Source: Dyella silvae (GTDB lineage: Bacteria > Pseudomonadota > Gammaproteobacteria > Xanthomonadales > Rhodanobacteraceae). From it: 64,000 nucleotides of DNA. A program made the position numbers and the translations under genes. Below are positions 47,843 through 55,933 of this stretch, in pieces. The stretch covers positions 124,001-188,000 of the forward strand of contig NZ_JAPJBQ010000003.1 of NCBI RefSeq assembly GCF_026421305.1, in the 5' to 3' direction. How positions within the stretch are numbered: position 1 is the stretch's first letter; each line of letters starts with the position of its first letter. Under the pieces are notes generated by a model. It saw only the letters and a list, made by a program, of their open reading frames with translations. It was not told where the DNA came from and ran no database searches.

Positions 47843-47851
47843 TATCCGTTG

Positions 47852-47879
47852 GCCCCTTTCTCCTGTGGAAGGAAGGGGC
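47852..47879 (+). terminator. Hairpin after tldD
   Basis: GCCCCTT (47852-47858) pairs with AAGGGGC (47873-47879), with a further TCC/GGA inside. No T-run follows, so it is at best a weak terminator. Confidence 0.35.
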
Positions 47880-48029
47880 TTCAGTAAAGGGCGCCCAAGA
47901 GGCGTCAGCTCAATTCCTGCATATCGATAGAACAAAACCTCATTTCGCTTCGCCTTGCCATCCGAGGAAAGTGAAGGCTGAGGGCGTTTAGACGTCCATC
48001 ATCACTCCGCTTTATCTGAGGGCGACGCC

Positions 48030-49448
48030 ATGAGCGAAGCGACGCGCATTCTGCCGGCGCAGGCCCGGCCATCCGGCGATGTTGTGGCGCGTCCTGAGCG
48101 CTGGGGCTTATTTGCCAACGAAGACTGGTGGTCGGTGTGGATCGGCCTGCTGGTGATCGCGGTGGCCTGGGCCTTGTTCGCCAACGGAAGCAGTCTGAAG
48201 TGGCTGGCGGTGGCGCCGGGCAAGTGGTCGACGCTGGCGGAGGCGGGGCAAGGCATCGCGAGCCACTGGCCAAACTACCTGGCATTGTTCGCAACTTTCG
48301 CTTTGTTGTTCGGTACGGGGTTGGCCGTGCTGGGGCATTCGTTGTCGCGGTTTCTGCCGAGCTTCCTGATCCTGTTCGTCGTTTCGTTGCTGATCTTTAC
48401 GGCATCGGCGTGGACGCAGGCGTCGCATTACAACCTAGAGGCGCCGTTGATCGCCCTGGCGTTGGGGCTGCTGGTATCCAATCTCGCACCGTTGCCTGCA
48501 TGGTTTCAGTCCGGGTTGCGTGTCGAGTTCTATATCAAGGTTGGCATTGTGCTGTTGGGGGCTACGCTGCCGCTGACCTTGCTGGTGTGGGCTGGCCCGG
48601 TGGCGGTGGGGCAGGCGACTATCGTGTCGCTCTGCACGTTCTTCGCCATTTTTTTGTCCGGCAAGGCATTAGGTCTCGACAAACGTTTTGCGGCAGTGCT
48701 CGGCGTGGGTGGCGCGGTGTGCGGCGTGTCGGCATCGATCGCTGCTGGCGGCGCCGTTCGCGCGAAGCGAGAGCAGACTTCGATGGCGATTACGTTGGTG
48801 GTGGTATGGGCCATCGTGATGATCTTCGTACTGCCGTTGGCATCGCGTGCGCTGGGCTTATCGACGGCAGTCGCGGGCGCGTGGATCGGCACGTCCGAGT
48901 TTGCAGACGCCGCAGGCATCGCGGCAGCGCAAGCCTACGGCGATGCCGCGCGTCACGCCGGCGGCGCGATCGCCGGAGCACCGGATGCGGCTGTGCAGGC
49001 GTTCACGCTCATGAAGGTGGTGGGGCGCGATATCTGGATCGGCATCTGGGCGTTTGCATTGGCGTGGGTCGCTACCACGCGTTGGAACACCGAAGGTGGC
49101 GTGCAGGCCAAAGCGGATGTGCGGGAGATTTGGGCACGCTTTCCGAAGTTCGTGATCGGTTTTGTGCTGGCTTCTGCGCTGACGACCTGGATTGCCAGCC
49201 ACTACTCGCTGGCCGATTACCGCAAGGTGGTAACGCCGGATCTGGTGGCGCCGATCAGCACACTACGCACCTGGGCATTTACCTTCTGCTTCCTGAGCAT
49301 CGGCCTTACGACGCGACTGCGTTCGCTCACGGCGACAGGATGGAAGCCCCTGCTGGCCTTCACCATCGGTGTCGTGGTGAACATCCTCATCGGCTACGCG
49401 CTGTCAGTGCACGTGTTTGCCGATTACTGGAACGGGCTGAGTGGATGA
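48030..49448 (+). CDS. YeiH-family putative sulfate exporter
   Basis: 472 codons. About 11 membrane helices follow a hydrophilic N-terminus of 30 residues. The family core is clear: VGIVLLGATLPLTLLVWAGP, the conserved GVGGAVCGVSASIAAGGAVR, and ending helices with CFLSIGLTTRLRSL. YeiH proteins are annotated as sulfate exporters, but transport has been shown for few members. The downstream Cys-rich gene overlaps the stop by 4 nt (ATGA), suggesting a two-gene unit. The repeat CTGAGGGCG occurs twice just upstream, once at the ribosome-binding position. Confidence 0.88.
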   Translation: MSEATRILPAQARPSGDVVARPERWGLFANEDWWSVWIGLLVIAVAWALFANGSSLKWLAVAPGKWSTLAEAGQGIASHWPNYLALFATFALLFGTGLAVLGHSLSRFLPSFLILFVVSLLIFTASAWTQASHYNLEAPLIALALGLLVSNLAPLPAWFQSGLRVEFYIKVGIVLLGATLPLTLLVWAGPVAVGQATIVSLCTFFAIFLSGKALGLDKRFAAVLGVGGAVCGVSASIAAGGAVRAKREQTSMAITLVVVWAIVMIFVLPLASRALGLSTAVAGAWIGTSEFADAAGIAAAQAYGDAARHAGGAIAGAPDAAVQAFTLMKVVGRDIWIGIWAFALAWVATTRWNTEGGVQAKADVREIWARFPKFVIGFVLASALTTWIASHYSLADYRKVVTPDLVAPISTLRTWAFTFCFLSIGLTTRLRSLTATGWKPLLAFTIGVVVNILIGYALSVHVFADYWNGLSG

Positions 49449-49654
49449 GCACCGCGGCCGTACTTGCTGCGCGTTGCGAGCACTGCCGCTTTCGCCGCGA
49501 CGACCCGCGCGTGACGGAGGAACGGGTGCCGGGGCTGACGTCGTTCGGCTCGGCCTATGGCGCGAGCATCGCGGCAAGTGCGTTGTGCGAGGTGCACGAC
49601 TGCTGGGTGTCGCCGCGGGATACGTGTGAGCGGTTCAGTCCTAGGGAGAACTGA
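49445..49654 (+). CDS. Small Cys-rich protein, translationally coupled to the YeiH-type gene
   Basis: 69 codons; the ATG overlaps the stop of the transporter gene. Five cysteines occur as CEHC (residues 11-14), ALCEVHDC (46-53) and TCERF (60-64), with nearby His residues, which suggests a small zinc or iron site. The spacing and the WVSPRDTCERFSPREN end look like a defined family rather than chance. I do not recognise it. A REP-like palindrome follows 9 nt after the stop. It could serve the transporter or be independent. Confidence 0.65.
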   Translation: MSTAAVLAARCEHCRFRRDDPRVTEERVPGLTSFGSAYGASIAASALCEVHDCWVSPRDTCERFSPREN

Positions 49655-49662
49655 GGGGCTTT

Positions 49663-49686
49663 GGGTCGCGCACAAGTGCGCGACCC
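49663..49686. repeat. REP-like palindrome between the Cys-rich gene and darP
   Basis: GGGTCGCGCAC (49663-49673), AA, GTGCGCGACCC (49676-49686), perfect over 24 nt. It shares the core CGCACAAGTGCG with the element at 45013 but has different outer arms that still pair. It lies between convergent genes. Confidence 0.8.
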
Positions 49687-49694
49687 GCGTAGCG

Positions 49695-50279
49695 TCAGTC
49701 TTCGCTTTCTTCCACGCCGTCGATATCGCCTTCCTCGGCGACCGGCTCGTCATCGCTGCCACCGCTCGCCAGCTCTTTGAGCAGCTGGTAGATCTCGCGA
49801 TACGCGCGCGGCGGCTTGTTGCCGTCCTTCTCGATTTTCGCCTGACGCACCAGCGAACGCAGGTGCTGGCGGTCGACATTCGGATGCTGCGCAATCAACT
49901 CGCTCAGGGCGCTGTCGGTGTCCTCCAGCAGGCGATCGCGCGTGGCTTCGATGCGGTGCATCGCAGCGGTTTCCTGACGCTGGCGTTCGCGATTCTCGCC
50001 CAGTGCCGCACGCACGCCATCGAACACGGCAGTGTCATGGCGGCGCATCACTTTGGCGAGGAACTGCAGCTGCCGTTTGCGCGCGATGTGGGCGGTGATG
50101 CGGCGCGTATTGGCGATTTCGCGCACCACGTCTTCGGGCAATTCAAGCTTTGCCAGTTTGCTCTGCGGCAGTTCAACCAACTGGTTGGCCAGGGCCAGCA
50201 CGGCCAGCGCGTCGCGGCGCTGCTGTGTGCGGGTGGGGCCGTAATCGTGGTCGGGGTTGTGGGTGTAAGTGCGATTCAC
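49695..50279 (-). CDS. darP: Ribosome-associated protein DarP (YjgA, DUF615)
   Basis: 194 codons with a GTG start preceded by GGAAGA; a longer frame upstream overlaps pmbA and the DUF1653 gene and is rejected. DarP acts late in 50S subunit assembly in E. coli. The family pattern is visible: PTRTQQRRDALAVLALANQL near the N-terminus, RHDTAVFDGVRAALGE in the middle and HPNVDRQHLRSLVRQAKIEK near the C-terminus. The acidic tail (DDEPVAEEGDIDGVEESED) is lineage-specific. Linkage with tldD/pmbA is common in gammaproteobacteria. Confidence 0.9.
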   Translation of the reverse strand: MNRTYTHNPDHDYGPTRTQQRRDALAVLALANQLVELPQSKLAKLELPEDVVREIANTRRITAHIARKRQLQFLAKVMRRHDTAVFDGVRAALGENRERQRQETAAMHRIEATRDRLLEDTDSALSELIAQHPNVDRQHLRSLVRQAKIEKDGNKPPRAYREIYQLLKELASGGSDDEPVAEEGDIDGVEESED

Positions 50280-50320
50280 TTGGATCTTCCAGCGGTGGGG
50301 CCTGGTGTTGAAGCAGGCTC

Positions 50321-50569
50321 TTAGTGCGGCGTATGGCTGCTGTCGAACAGGTTCGGCTCGGCCTGTTCCAGTGCGAAACGGGGAATGGGCTCGCCATCCA
50401 GCTCCACGGTTTCGCAGAACATGGCAGCGGGACGCACCCATAGCCCGAAATCGCCGTAAAGCGCCTGGTAAACCACTACTTCTTCCATGGTTTCGCTGTG
50501 CCGGGCGGTGCCCAGAACGCGGTAACGCTGGCCTTTGTAGTGACGGTAGATGCCGGCGGTCGGTGACAT
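50321..50569 (-). CDS. DUF1653 domain protein
   Basis: 82 codons. The whole protein is one DUF1653 domain: GIYRHYKGQRYRVLGTARHS, then ETMEEVVVYQALYGDFGLWV and RPAAMFCETV. The family is small, widespread and of unknown function. It ends 41 nt before the darP start and may be co-transcribed with it. It is divergent from pmbA. Confidence 0.85.
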   Translation of the reverse strand: MSPTAGIYRHYKGQRYRVLGTARHSETMEEVVVYQALYGDFGLWVRPAAMFCETVELDGEPIPRFALEQAEPNLFDSSHTPH

Positions 50570-50685
50570 GGCTTATCTCCGAGGGACGCTCTTTGCATTC
50601 GGCCGCGCCACCCCCATGTCGGGAGGCTGCGCGGGTAGGACCGCGTATTCTACCCGTTACCCGCCCGCCTGTAGGACTTGAACGC

Positions 50686-52038
50686 GTGACCCAACTCAGC
50701 CCCGCCCAGGATCGTAGCTCCGACGAACTCGACCGGCTCGCCCAACTGGCCGAAGACGTGATCCGCCGTGCCCGTGCGGCTGGCGCCAGCCAGGCCGAAG
50801 TGGCCGCCAGCATCGATACCGGGCTGAACGTGAACGTGCGTCTGGGCGAGGTGGAAACGGTCGAGCATACGCGCGACCGGGGCTTTGGCCTGACCGTGTA
50901 CTTCGGCCAGCGCAAAGGCTCGGCCAGTACGGCAGACCTCAACCCCGACTCCATCCAGGCCACCCTGGATCAGGCCTGCGCCATCGCGCGGTTCACCGAA
51001 GAGGACCCGGCGGCCGGCCTGGCCGACCCGGCCCTGATGGCCACCGAGTTCCCGGATCTGGACCTGTGGCACCCCTGGCGTATCGACACCGAACAGGCGA
51101 TCGCACTGGGCAAGCAGATCGAGGACGCCGGTCGCGCGCACGCCGGTGTCACCAATTCCGACGGCGCGAGCGTGCAGATGGGCGAAAGCCTGGCCGTCTA
51201 CGCCAACTCGCATGGTTTCCTGGGGCGCGAGCGCGGCACCCGCCATTCGCTGTCGGTAGCGCTGATCGCTGGCGACGACGAAGGCATGCAGCGCGATTAC
51301 TGGTACGACAGCGTCCGTTCGGCCGACGACTTCATGAGTGCCGAAGCACTGGGTGACAAGGCCGCGCAACGCACGTTGTCCCGCATGGGGGCGCAGCGGC
51401 TGTCCACCAGGCAATGCCCGGTGATGTTCGCGCCTGAGGTGGCCCGCGGCCTGATCGGCCATCTGGTGGGAGCCGTCAGTGGTGGCGCGCTGTATCGCCG
51501 CGCGAGCTTCCTGCTGGACCATGCCGGCAAGCAGATCATGCCGTCATGGCTGAGCATCGTGGAGCGCCCGTTTCTGATGCGTGGGCAGGGCTCAGGTGCG
51601 TTCGATGCCGAAGGCGTGGCCACGCGCGACAGTGCGCTGATCGAGAACGGCGTGCTGGCGCGGTATGTGCTAGGCAGTTATTCGGCACGCAAGCTGGGGC
51701 TGGCCTCTACCGGCAATGCGGGAGGTATCCACAACCTGCTGGTCGAGCCCGGGCAGGACGACTTTGCCGGCATGCTCAAGCGCATGGGCACCGGCCTGCT
51801 GGTGACCGAAGTGATGGGGCAGGGCGTGTCCACAATTACGGGCGACTACTCGCGCGGCGCCGCGGGTTTCTGGGTCGAGAATGGCCAGATCGTCTACCCG
51901 GTGGAAGAAATCACCATCGCGGCGAATCTGCGCGACATGTACGCCCATATCGTGGCGGTGGGCGCCGATGTCGATGCGCGCTCGCATCTGCTTACCGGGT
52001 CGATTCTGCTGGAGCAGATGACCATCGCGGGCGAATAG
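50686..52038 (+). CDS. pmbA: Metalloprotease subunit PmbA (TldE)
   Basis: 450 codons from a GTG start, exactly the E. coli length. PmbA is the non-catalytic or regulatory half of the TldD-TldE protease; it lacks the HExxxH site found in TldD. Family segments include VETVEHTRDRGFGLTVYFGQ, FAPEVARGLIGHLVGAVSGG and GNAGGIHNLLVEPGQDDFAG. The C-terminus has TGDYSRGAAGFWVENGQIVY, a strong signature. It is separated from tldD here but lies in the same neighbourhood. Confidence 0.95.
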   Translation: MTQLSPAQDRSSDELDRLAQLAEDVIRRARAAGASQAEVAASIDTGLNVNVRLGEVETVEHTRDRGFGLTVYFGQRKGSASTADLNPDSIQATLDQACAIARFTEEDPAAGLADPALMATEFPDLDLWHPWRIDTEQAIALGKQIEDAGRAHAGVTNSDGASVQMGESLAVYANSHGFLGRERGTRHSLSVALIAGDDEGMQRDYWYDSVRSADDFMSAEALGDKAAQRTLSRMGAQRLSTRQCPVMFAPEVARGLIGHLVGAVSGGALYRRASFLLDHAGKQIMPSWLSIVERPFLMRGQGSGAFDAEGVATRDSALIENGVLARYVLGSYSARKLGLASTGNAGGIHNLLVEPGQDDFAGMLKRMGTGLLVTEVMGQGVSTITGDYSRGAAGFWVENGQIVYPVEEITIAANLRDMYAHIVAVGADVDARSHLLTGSILLEQMTIAGE

Positions 52039-52073
52039 ACACCGTAGTACCGGAAAATCGTACGAACACTTGC

Positions 52074-52107
52074 TAGGATCGGCGTTGCCGGCGAGGGGCC
52101 GGCAACG
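52074..52107 (+). promoter_or_regulatory. Extended -10 and 5'-end hairpin before the DUF4870 gene
   Basis: TGCTAGGAT gives an extended -10 (TAGGAT at 52074-52079) and is followed by CGTTGCCGGC (52083-52092) pairing perfectly with GCCGGCAACG (52098-52107). The hairpin would form at the transcript's 5' end, or end pmbA transcripts, though a T-run is absent. Confidence 0.4.
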
Positions 52108-52141
52108 TAAAAATCAGGTCCTCGACCCAGGAGATGTTCGC

Positions 52142-52558
52142 ATGAGCGTTCCACCCGAGTCCGCCGTACCGCCGCCTACCGATACGCCATCCGCCGAAGA
52201 ACGTCAGTGGGCCCTGTTTGCCCATCTGTCCGCGGTGCTGGGATGCATCCTTACCGGTCACTGGTTCGGCTGGGGCTGCTTTCTGGGGCCGCTGATCATC
52301 TGGCTGATCAAGAAGGACACCATGCCCTTCGTCGATGATCAGGCCAAGGAAGCACTGAATTTCAACATCACCTTCGCCATCGTCGGGCTGGCGCTGTTCG
52401 TGCTCACCCTCATCACCTTGGGACTGGGCGCGCTGATCGCCATTCCGGTGGGTGTCATCGTCGGTGTGGCGTGGCTGGTGCTCACCATTGTTGCGGCGAT
52501 CAAAGCCAATGAAGGTGTGCGTTACCGCTACCCCTTCACGCTGCGCCTGATCAAGTAA
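52142..52558 (+). CDS. DUF4870 family small membrane protein
   Basis: 138 codons from ATG 52142, preceded by CAGGAGA. The first 25 residues are Pro/Ser-rich. Then the DUF4870 pattern follows: RQWALFAHLSAVLGCILTGH, IIWLIKKDTMPFVDDQAKEA and LNFNITFAI, with three or four membrane helices. The family is linked to stress in some bacteria, but its function is unknown. A bidirectional terminator follows 18 nt after the stop. Confidence 0.88.
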   Translation: MSVPPESAVPPPTDTPSAEERQWALFAHLSAVLGCILTGHWFGWGCFLGPLIIWLIKKDTMPFVDDQAKEALNFNITFAIVGLALFVLTLITLGLGALIAIPVGVIVGVAWLVLTIVAAIKANEGVRYRYPFTLRLIK

Positions 52559-52576
52559 GCACGATCAAGTGCCAGA

Positions 52577-52605
52577 GAAAAGGCGGCCAAAGGGCCGCCT
52601 TTTTC
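52577..52605. terminator. Bidirectional intrinsic terminator
   Basis: AGGCGGCC (52581-52588) pairs perfectly with GGCCGCCT (52593-52600), flanked by AAAA and TTTTT, so it can end both the DUF4870 transcript and the opposing secreted-protein gene. Confidence 0.9.
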
Positions 52606-52608
52606 GTT

Positions 52609-53346
52609 TCAGTGCAAGCCGACGTAGGTTCGGCAGAACGTCACCGGCTGCTGCAGCGTGGGGACCTTCCACGAGCCGTTGACCACCAGTTGCTGCCCAT
52701 CGGCTGACAGCATCCAGGTCTGGTCGAGCTGGGTGCCGTCGCCATATTGGATGGACACGATCAGCTGGCCGTTCTCGGCCCGGCCGCGCACCATGGCGTT
52801 GCCGTTGAGCGTCTGGTGGGGCAGGCCGTCGAGCTTGCCGGTGAGCTGGTCGCCGTTGCTCAGGCGAACCTGAAAGGTTTTGGCGTCCTGTTGCACCAGC
52901 AGCACGGAGTCGGCGTTGAGGATCGGGGGCATCGGATAGGTAGCGGTGGCAATGGGGTCTTTGTCGCTGCCGCTGGACGGCTTGCTGTCGTTACTGCCGC
53001 CGTGACGACCGTGTCCGCCGCCACCCATGCCGCTGCCGTGCCCCATCCCGCCACCGCCCATTCCGCCACCACCGTGACGACCGCCGCCGGGATGGTTATC
53101 GGTGGAGGCGGTGCTCGAAGGCGACGCGGGTTGTTGCTCGGTGCTGGCCAGTTCCTTGCGTGCTTCCGTACGCATGGCAGCGGTGAGGGCATCGGCGGTG
53201 TCGCTGTTGCGGTCGTCCAGTCGCCAGGCGCCACTGAAATCGGTGTTCTGAGCGGCTGCATGCGCGGAGGCGGCGATCATCAGCGTGATAAGCGTGCTGA
53301 GCAGCCAGGCGCCTGCCGGGCGCGCCAAACGAAGGGGATGAGGCAT
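52609..53346 (-). CDS. Secreted Gly/His-rich protein of unknown function
   Basis: 245 codons. A signal peptide covers about residues 1-31 (LLSTLITLMIAASAHAA). A short conserved-looking segment, DFSGAWRLDDRNSDTADALT, is followed by a low-complexity region (about 85-120) of GGGGMGGGGMGH and GGGGHGRHGG type, rich in His and Met, which could bind metal. The C-terminal 110 residues look like a compact beta domain (LLVQQDAKTFQVRLSNGDQL). I do not recognise a family. It sits at the end of the dnaE-to-ispA - strand run, 69 nt after ispA. Confidence 0.75.
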   Translation of the reverse strand: MPHPLRLARPAGAWLLSTLITLMIAASAHAAAQNTDFSGAWRLDDRNSDTADALTAAMRTEARKELASTEQQPASPSSTASTDNHPGGGRHGGGGMGGGGMGHGSGMGGGGHGRHGGSNDSKPSSGSDKDPIATATYPMPPILNADSVLLVQQDAKTFQVRLSNGDQLTGKLDGLPHQTLNGNAMVRGRAENGQLIVSIQYGDGTQLDQTWMLSADGQQLVVNGSWKVPTLQQPVTFCRTYVGLH

Positions 53347-53415
53347 GGGGGCGAACCGAAGAGGGGCTGCTTAAGGCAAACGCCCCACGACCTCGATTGT
53401 TGACGCGGTGATGCC

Positions 53416-54339
53416 TCAGTGCGCCCGTGTGGCGGCGTAGCGCGCCAGCTCTTCCAGCAATATCCCGCGTTCGCCCAGAAACGCGATGGCATCCAGCGCT
53501 TCGTTGATGAGACGCGCCAGGTGCTCGCGCGACGCATCCATGCCGATGATGGAGGGGAAGGTGGGTTTGTCCGCGGCGGCGTCTTTGCCGGCGGTTTTGC
53601 CGATGACGTGCGATTCGCCTTCCACGTCGAGAATGTCGTCGCGCACCTGGAAGGCCAGTCCCACGGCGTGGGCGTAGCGGTCCAGCGCGGCGAGGGCGGG
53701 CTCGTCGGCGCCTGCTGCCAGGCCACCCAGCTGGACCGAGGCGCGGATCAGTGCACCGGTCTTGCAGCCGTGCATCTGTTCCAGCTCCGCCAGCGTCAGC
53801 TTGCGGCCGACGGCAGCGAGATCCAGCGCCTGACCGCCCGCCATGCCTTCCGCGCCACAGGCGCGGCCGAGCACGCGCAGCATTTCCACGCAGCGGGTGG
53901 GGGAGACGCCCACGTCCACGTCGTGGGCCAGCAGTTCGAAGGCCAGCGCCTGCAAGGCATCGCCCGCCAGGATGGCCATGGCTTCGCCAAACACAATGTG
54001 GCACGTGGGGCGGCCGCGGCGCAGGTCGTCGTCGTCCATGGCCGGCAGGTCGTCATGGACCAGCGAATAGGCGTGGATCAACTCCACCGCACAAGCGGGC
54101 GCATCCAGCTGCGAGCCGGTCTCGCCGAAGGCGTAGCCGGCGGCGTACACCAGCAACGGGCGCAGCCGCTTGCCACCGCCAAGCACGGCATAGCGCATGG
54201 CGCGATGCAGCTCGATGGGGGCGGTGTTTTCCGGGGGCAACGAACGGGCCAGCACCTCGTTGGCGCGGGCGATCAGTGACTTGAGATCCCGTCCGAGATC
54301 AGAGGTCGGGTTCAAACGGTTCGGCAGTATCTGGGGCAT
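53416..54339 (-). CDS. ispA: Polyprenyl (farnesyl) diphosphate synthase
   Basis: 307 codons from the ATG at 54339, overlapping xseB by 41 nt; a TTG at 54315 is another possible start. The enzyme condenses isopentenyl diphosphate with allylic diphosphates to make farnesyl diphosphate. The first Asp-rich motif is [14 protein letters not shown] (residues 96-109), and the second is DDILD (234-238). GGGKRLRP near 54-61 binds the diphosphate. The xseB-ispA order is conserved; dxs, which follows in E. coli, is absent here. Confidence 0.94.
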   Translation of the reverse strand: MPQILPNRLNPTSDLGRDLKSLIARANEVLARSLPPENTAPIELHRAMRYAVLGGGKRLRPLLVYAAGYAFGETGSQLDAPACAVELIHAYSLVHDDLPAMDDDDLRRGRPTCHIVFGEAMAILAGDALQALAFELLAHDVDVGVSPTRCVEMLRVLGRACGAEGMAGGQALDLAAVGRKLTLAELEQMHGCKTGALIRASVQLGGLAAGADEPALAALDRYAHAVGLAFQVRDDILDVEGESHVIGKTAGKDAAADKPTFPSIIGMDASREHLARLINEALDAIAFLGERGILLEELARYAATRAH

Positions 54340-54556
54340 CGGGGTCGAGCAGCAGGCGCACACGCAATTCGGCATTTTCCAATGCCTGCTGGCAATGGCG
54401 ATAGAGGCCGATGCCGCGCTCGAACGAGGCGAGCGATTCGTCGAGGCTCAGGTCGCCGCCCTCCATGCGCGCCACCAGTTGCTCGAGTTCGTCCAGCGAG
54501 TGCTCGAAATCGGCCGCGGGGGCGGGGTTGGCAGGGGCAGAAGCAGACTTGGCCAT
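54299..54556 (-). CDS. xseB: Exodeoxyribonuclease VII small subunit
   Basis: 85 codons from the ATG of [20 protein letters not shown]. The conserved core is [20 protein letters not shown] and [20 protein letters not shown], the coiled-coil that surrounds XseA. The Pro/Ala-rich N-terminus is variable. The large subunit gene xseA is not in the window. The end overlaps ispA, so the two are coupled. Confidence 0.93.
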   Translation of the reverse strand: MAKSASAPANPAPAADFEHSLDELEQLVARMEGGDLSLDESLASFERGIGLYRHCQQALENAELRVRLLLDPDAPDTAEPFEPDL

Positions 54557-54637
54557 GGCCCGCAAAGCTAACGCAGGGGGCGTACGGAATCAATCTGCAG
54601 CGACCGACCGTCGCGCTGGTTGTGCGACGGAAGCCCG

Positions 54638-55933
54638 TTATCGGGCGGGTTGCCAGTGCGGGCGCGTACCTGCCGCATCGAACAAGGTCACGCCGCGTTG
54701 AGCGAGCCATCGATCACCCACACCAATCAGTTCGTCGCCGGCATACAGCAGCGGGCAGGCGATTCGCCGCCAGGGCGGCATGCCGCTTTGCTGGAACAGG
54801 TCACGCAGTTCGCGCGTGTGGGCGTCCCCGGCAGGACGCAGGTATTCGCCGCCTTGGCGCAGACCCACCGTCAGCGGGGCGCCAAGTTGGCCTGGAGGGT
54901 CCAGCAGCAGGCTACCGCCGTCGGGCAAGGCCAGGGGCTCACCCTGCCACAAGGCTGTCCAGGTGGTGTCTATCGCCGTCTGTGGCGGCAGGGCCCAGAG
55001 CCGGCTCTTCCACACATGCAGCTCAGCGCCCGCCCAGCGGATGCAGGGCTGCTGACCTTCGCGGGCATGGCATTGGCGTTCGATTTGTTCGCGCTGGGCG
55101 GTGGTCGGTGCCGGCAGGCCGCGCGCGTGCAGCCAATCATCCAGCAGGGGATGGCGCAGGGCGGGGGCGAGTGCCAGCCAGCCGTTGGCATCGAGGCTGC
55201 CGGTGACAGGGTCGAGCAGGCGTGCTTGTTCGGCGCGCCACTGCCGGGCCAGTGTGTCGGCGGCGGAGCGGTTGAGGCTGGCACTGTGCACGATGGATTC
55301 CACCGCTTGCGGCCAATGCTGGCTGAGGCGCGGCATGATGTCGTGGCGGAGGAAGTTGCGCGAAAGTCGCGCATCGTTGTTCGACGGATCGTCGATGCAT
55401 GGCAGCGCGTGCTGGTTCACGTAATCACGCAGCGTTTGACGCGGCGTATCGAGCAGCGGCCGCCACAGCGCACCGTGGCCCAGCGGGCGCATTGCGCGCA
55501 TGCCGCCAAGACCTTCCGGCCCCGCGCCGCGTAGCAGCTTGAGCAACACCGTTTCAGCCTGATCATCGCGATGATGGGCGAGCAGCAATTGTTCGCTCTT
55601 GCTTAGTGAAAGTGCGAAAGCGCGATAGCGCGCCTCGCGTGCGGCGGCTTCCAGTCCGTAGCGGCGCGCATGATCCACTTCCACGCGTAACACCAGACAG
55701 TGGATGCCCCATTCGTGCGCCAGTTGCCGGCAATGTTCGGCCCAGGCGTGGCTATCCGGGTGCAACCCGTGGTCGACATGCAAGGCGCGCAATCCGCGGG
55801 CCTGCGCCTCTGGCAGTTGCGTCAACGCGTGCAGCAACGCGGTGGAGTCGGGGCCGCCGCTGTAGGCCACGCATAGCGGACCCGGCGGGTGATCGCGCAG
55901 CGCGTGTTGCAGAATCAGTGACAGCTCATTCAC
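54638..55933 (-). CDS. tilS: tRNA(Ile)-lysidine synthetase
   Basis: 431 codons. TilS modifies C34 of the tRNA that reads AUA, using lysine and ATP. The P-loop-type motif is SGGPDS (residues 25-30, SGGxDS). HVDHGLHPDS (52-61) and HHRDDQAETVLLKLLRGAG are typical of the N-terminal domain. The C-terminal TilS domains follow, with LRPAGDAHTRELRDLFQQSG. The start overlaps the end of the NYN-domain gene by 8 nt, so the two are translated together. accA and dnaE are upstream, as in E. coli. Confidence 0.95.
   Translation of the reverse strand: MNELSLILQHALRDHPPGPLCVAYSGGPDSTALLHALTQLPEAQARGLRALHVDHGLHPDSHAWAEHCRQLAHEWGIHCLVLRVEVDHARRYGLEAAAREARYRAFALSLSKSEQLLLAHHRDDQAETVLLKLLRGAGPEGLGGMRAMRPLGHGALWRPLLDTPRQTLRDYVNQHALPCIDDPSNNDARLSRNFLRHDIMPRLSQHWPQAVESIVHSASLNRSAADTLARQWRAEQARLLDPVTGSLDANGWLALAPALRHPLLDDWLHARGLPAPTTAQREQIERQCHAREGQQPCIRWAGAELHVWKSRLWALPPQTAIDTTWTALWQGEPLALPDGGSLLLDPPGQLGAPLTVGLRQGGEYLRPAGDAHTRELRDLFQQSGMPPWRRIACPLLYAGDELIGVGDRWLAQRGVTLFDAAGTRPHWQPAR

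Noticed and set aside
48128-49654. A 508-codon frame overlapping the YeiH-type gene
   Set aside because: Only its last 69 codons, after the transporter stop, look real; the rest is a shadow of the transporter.
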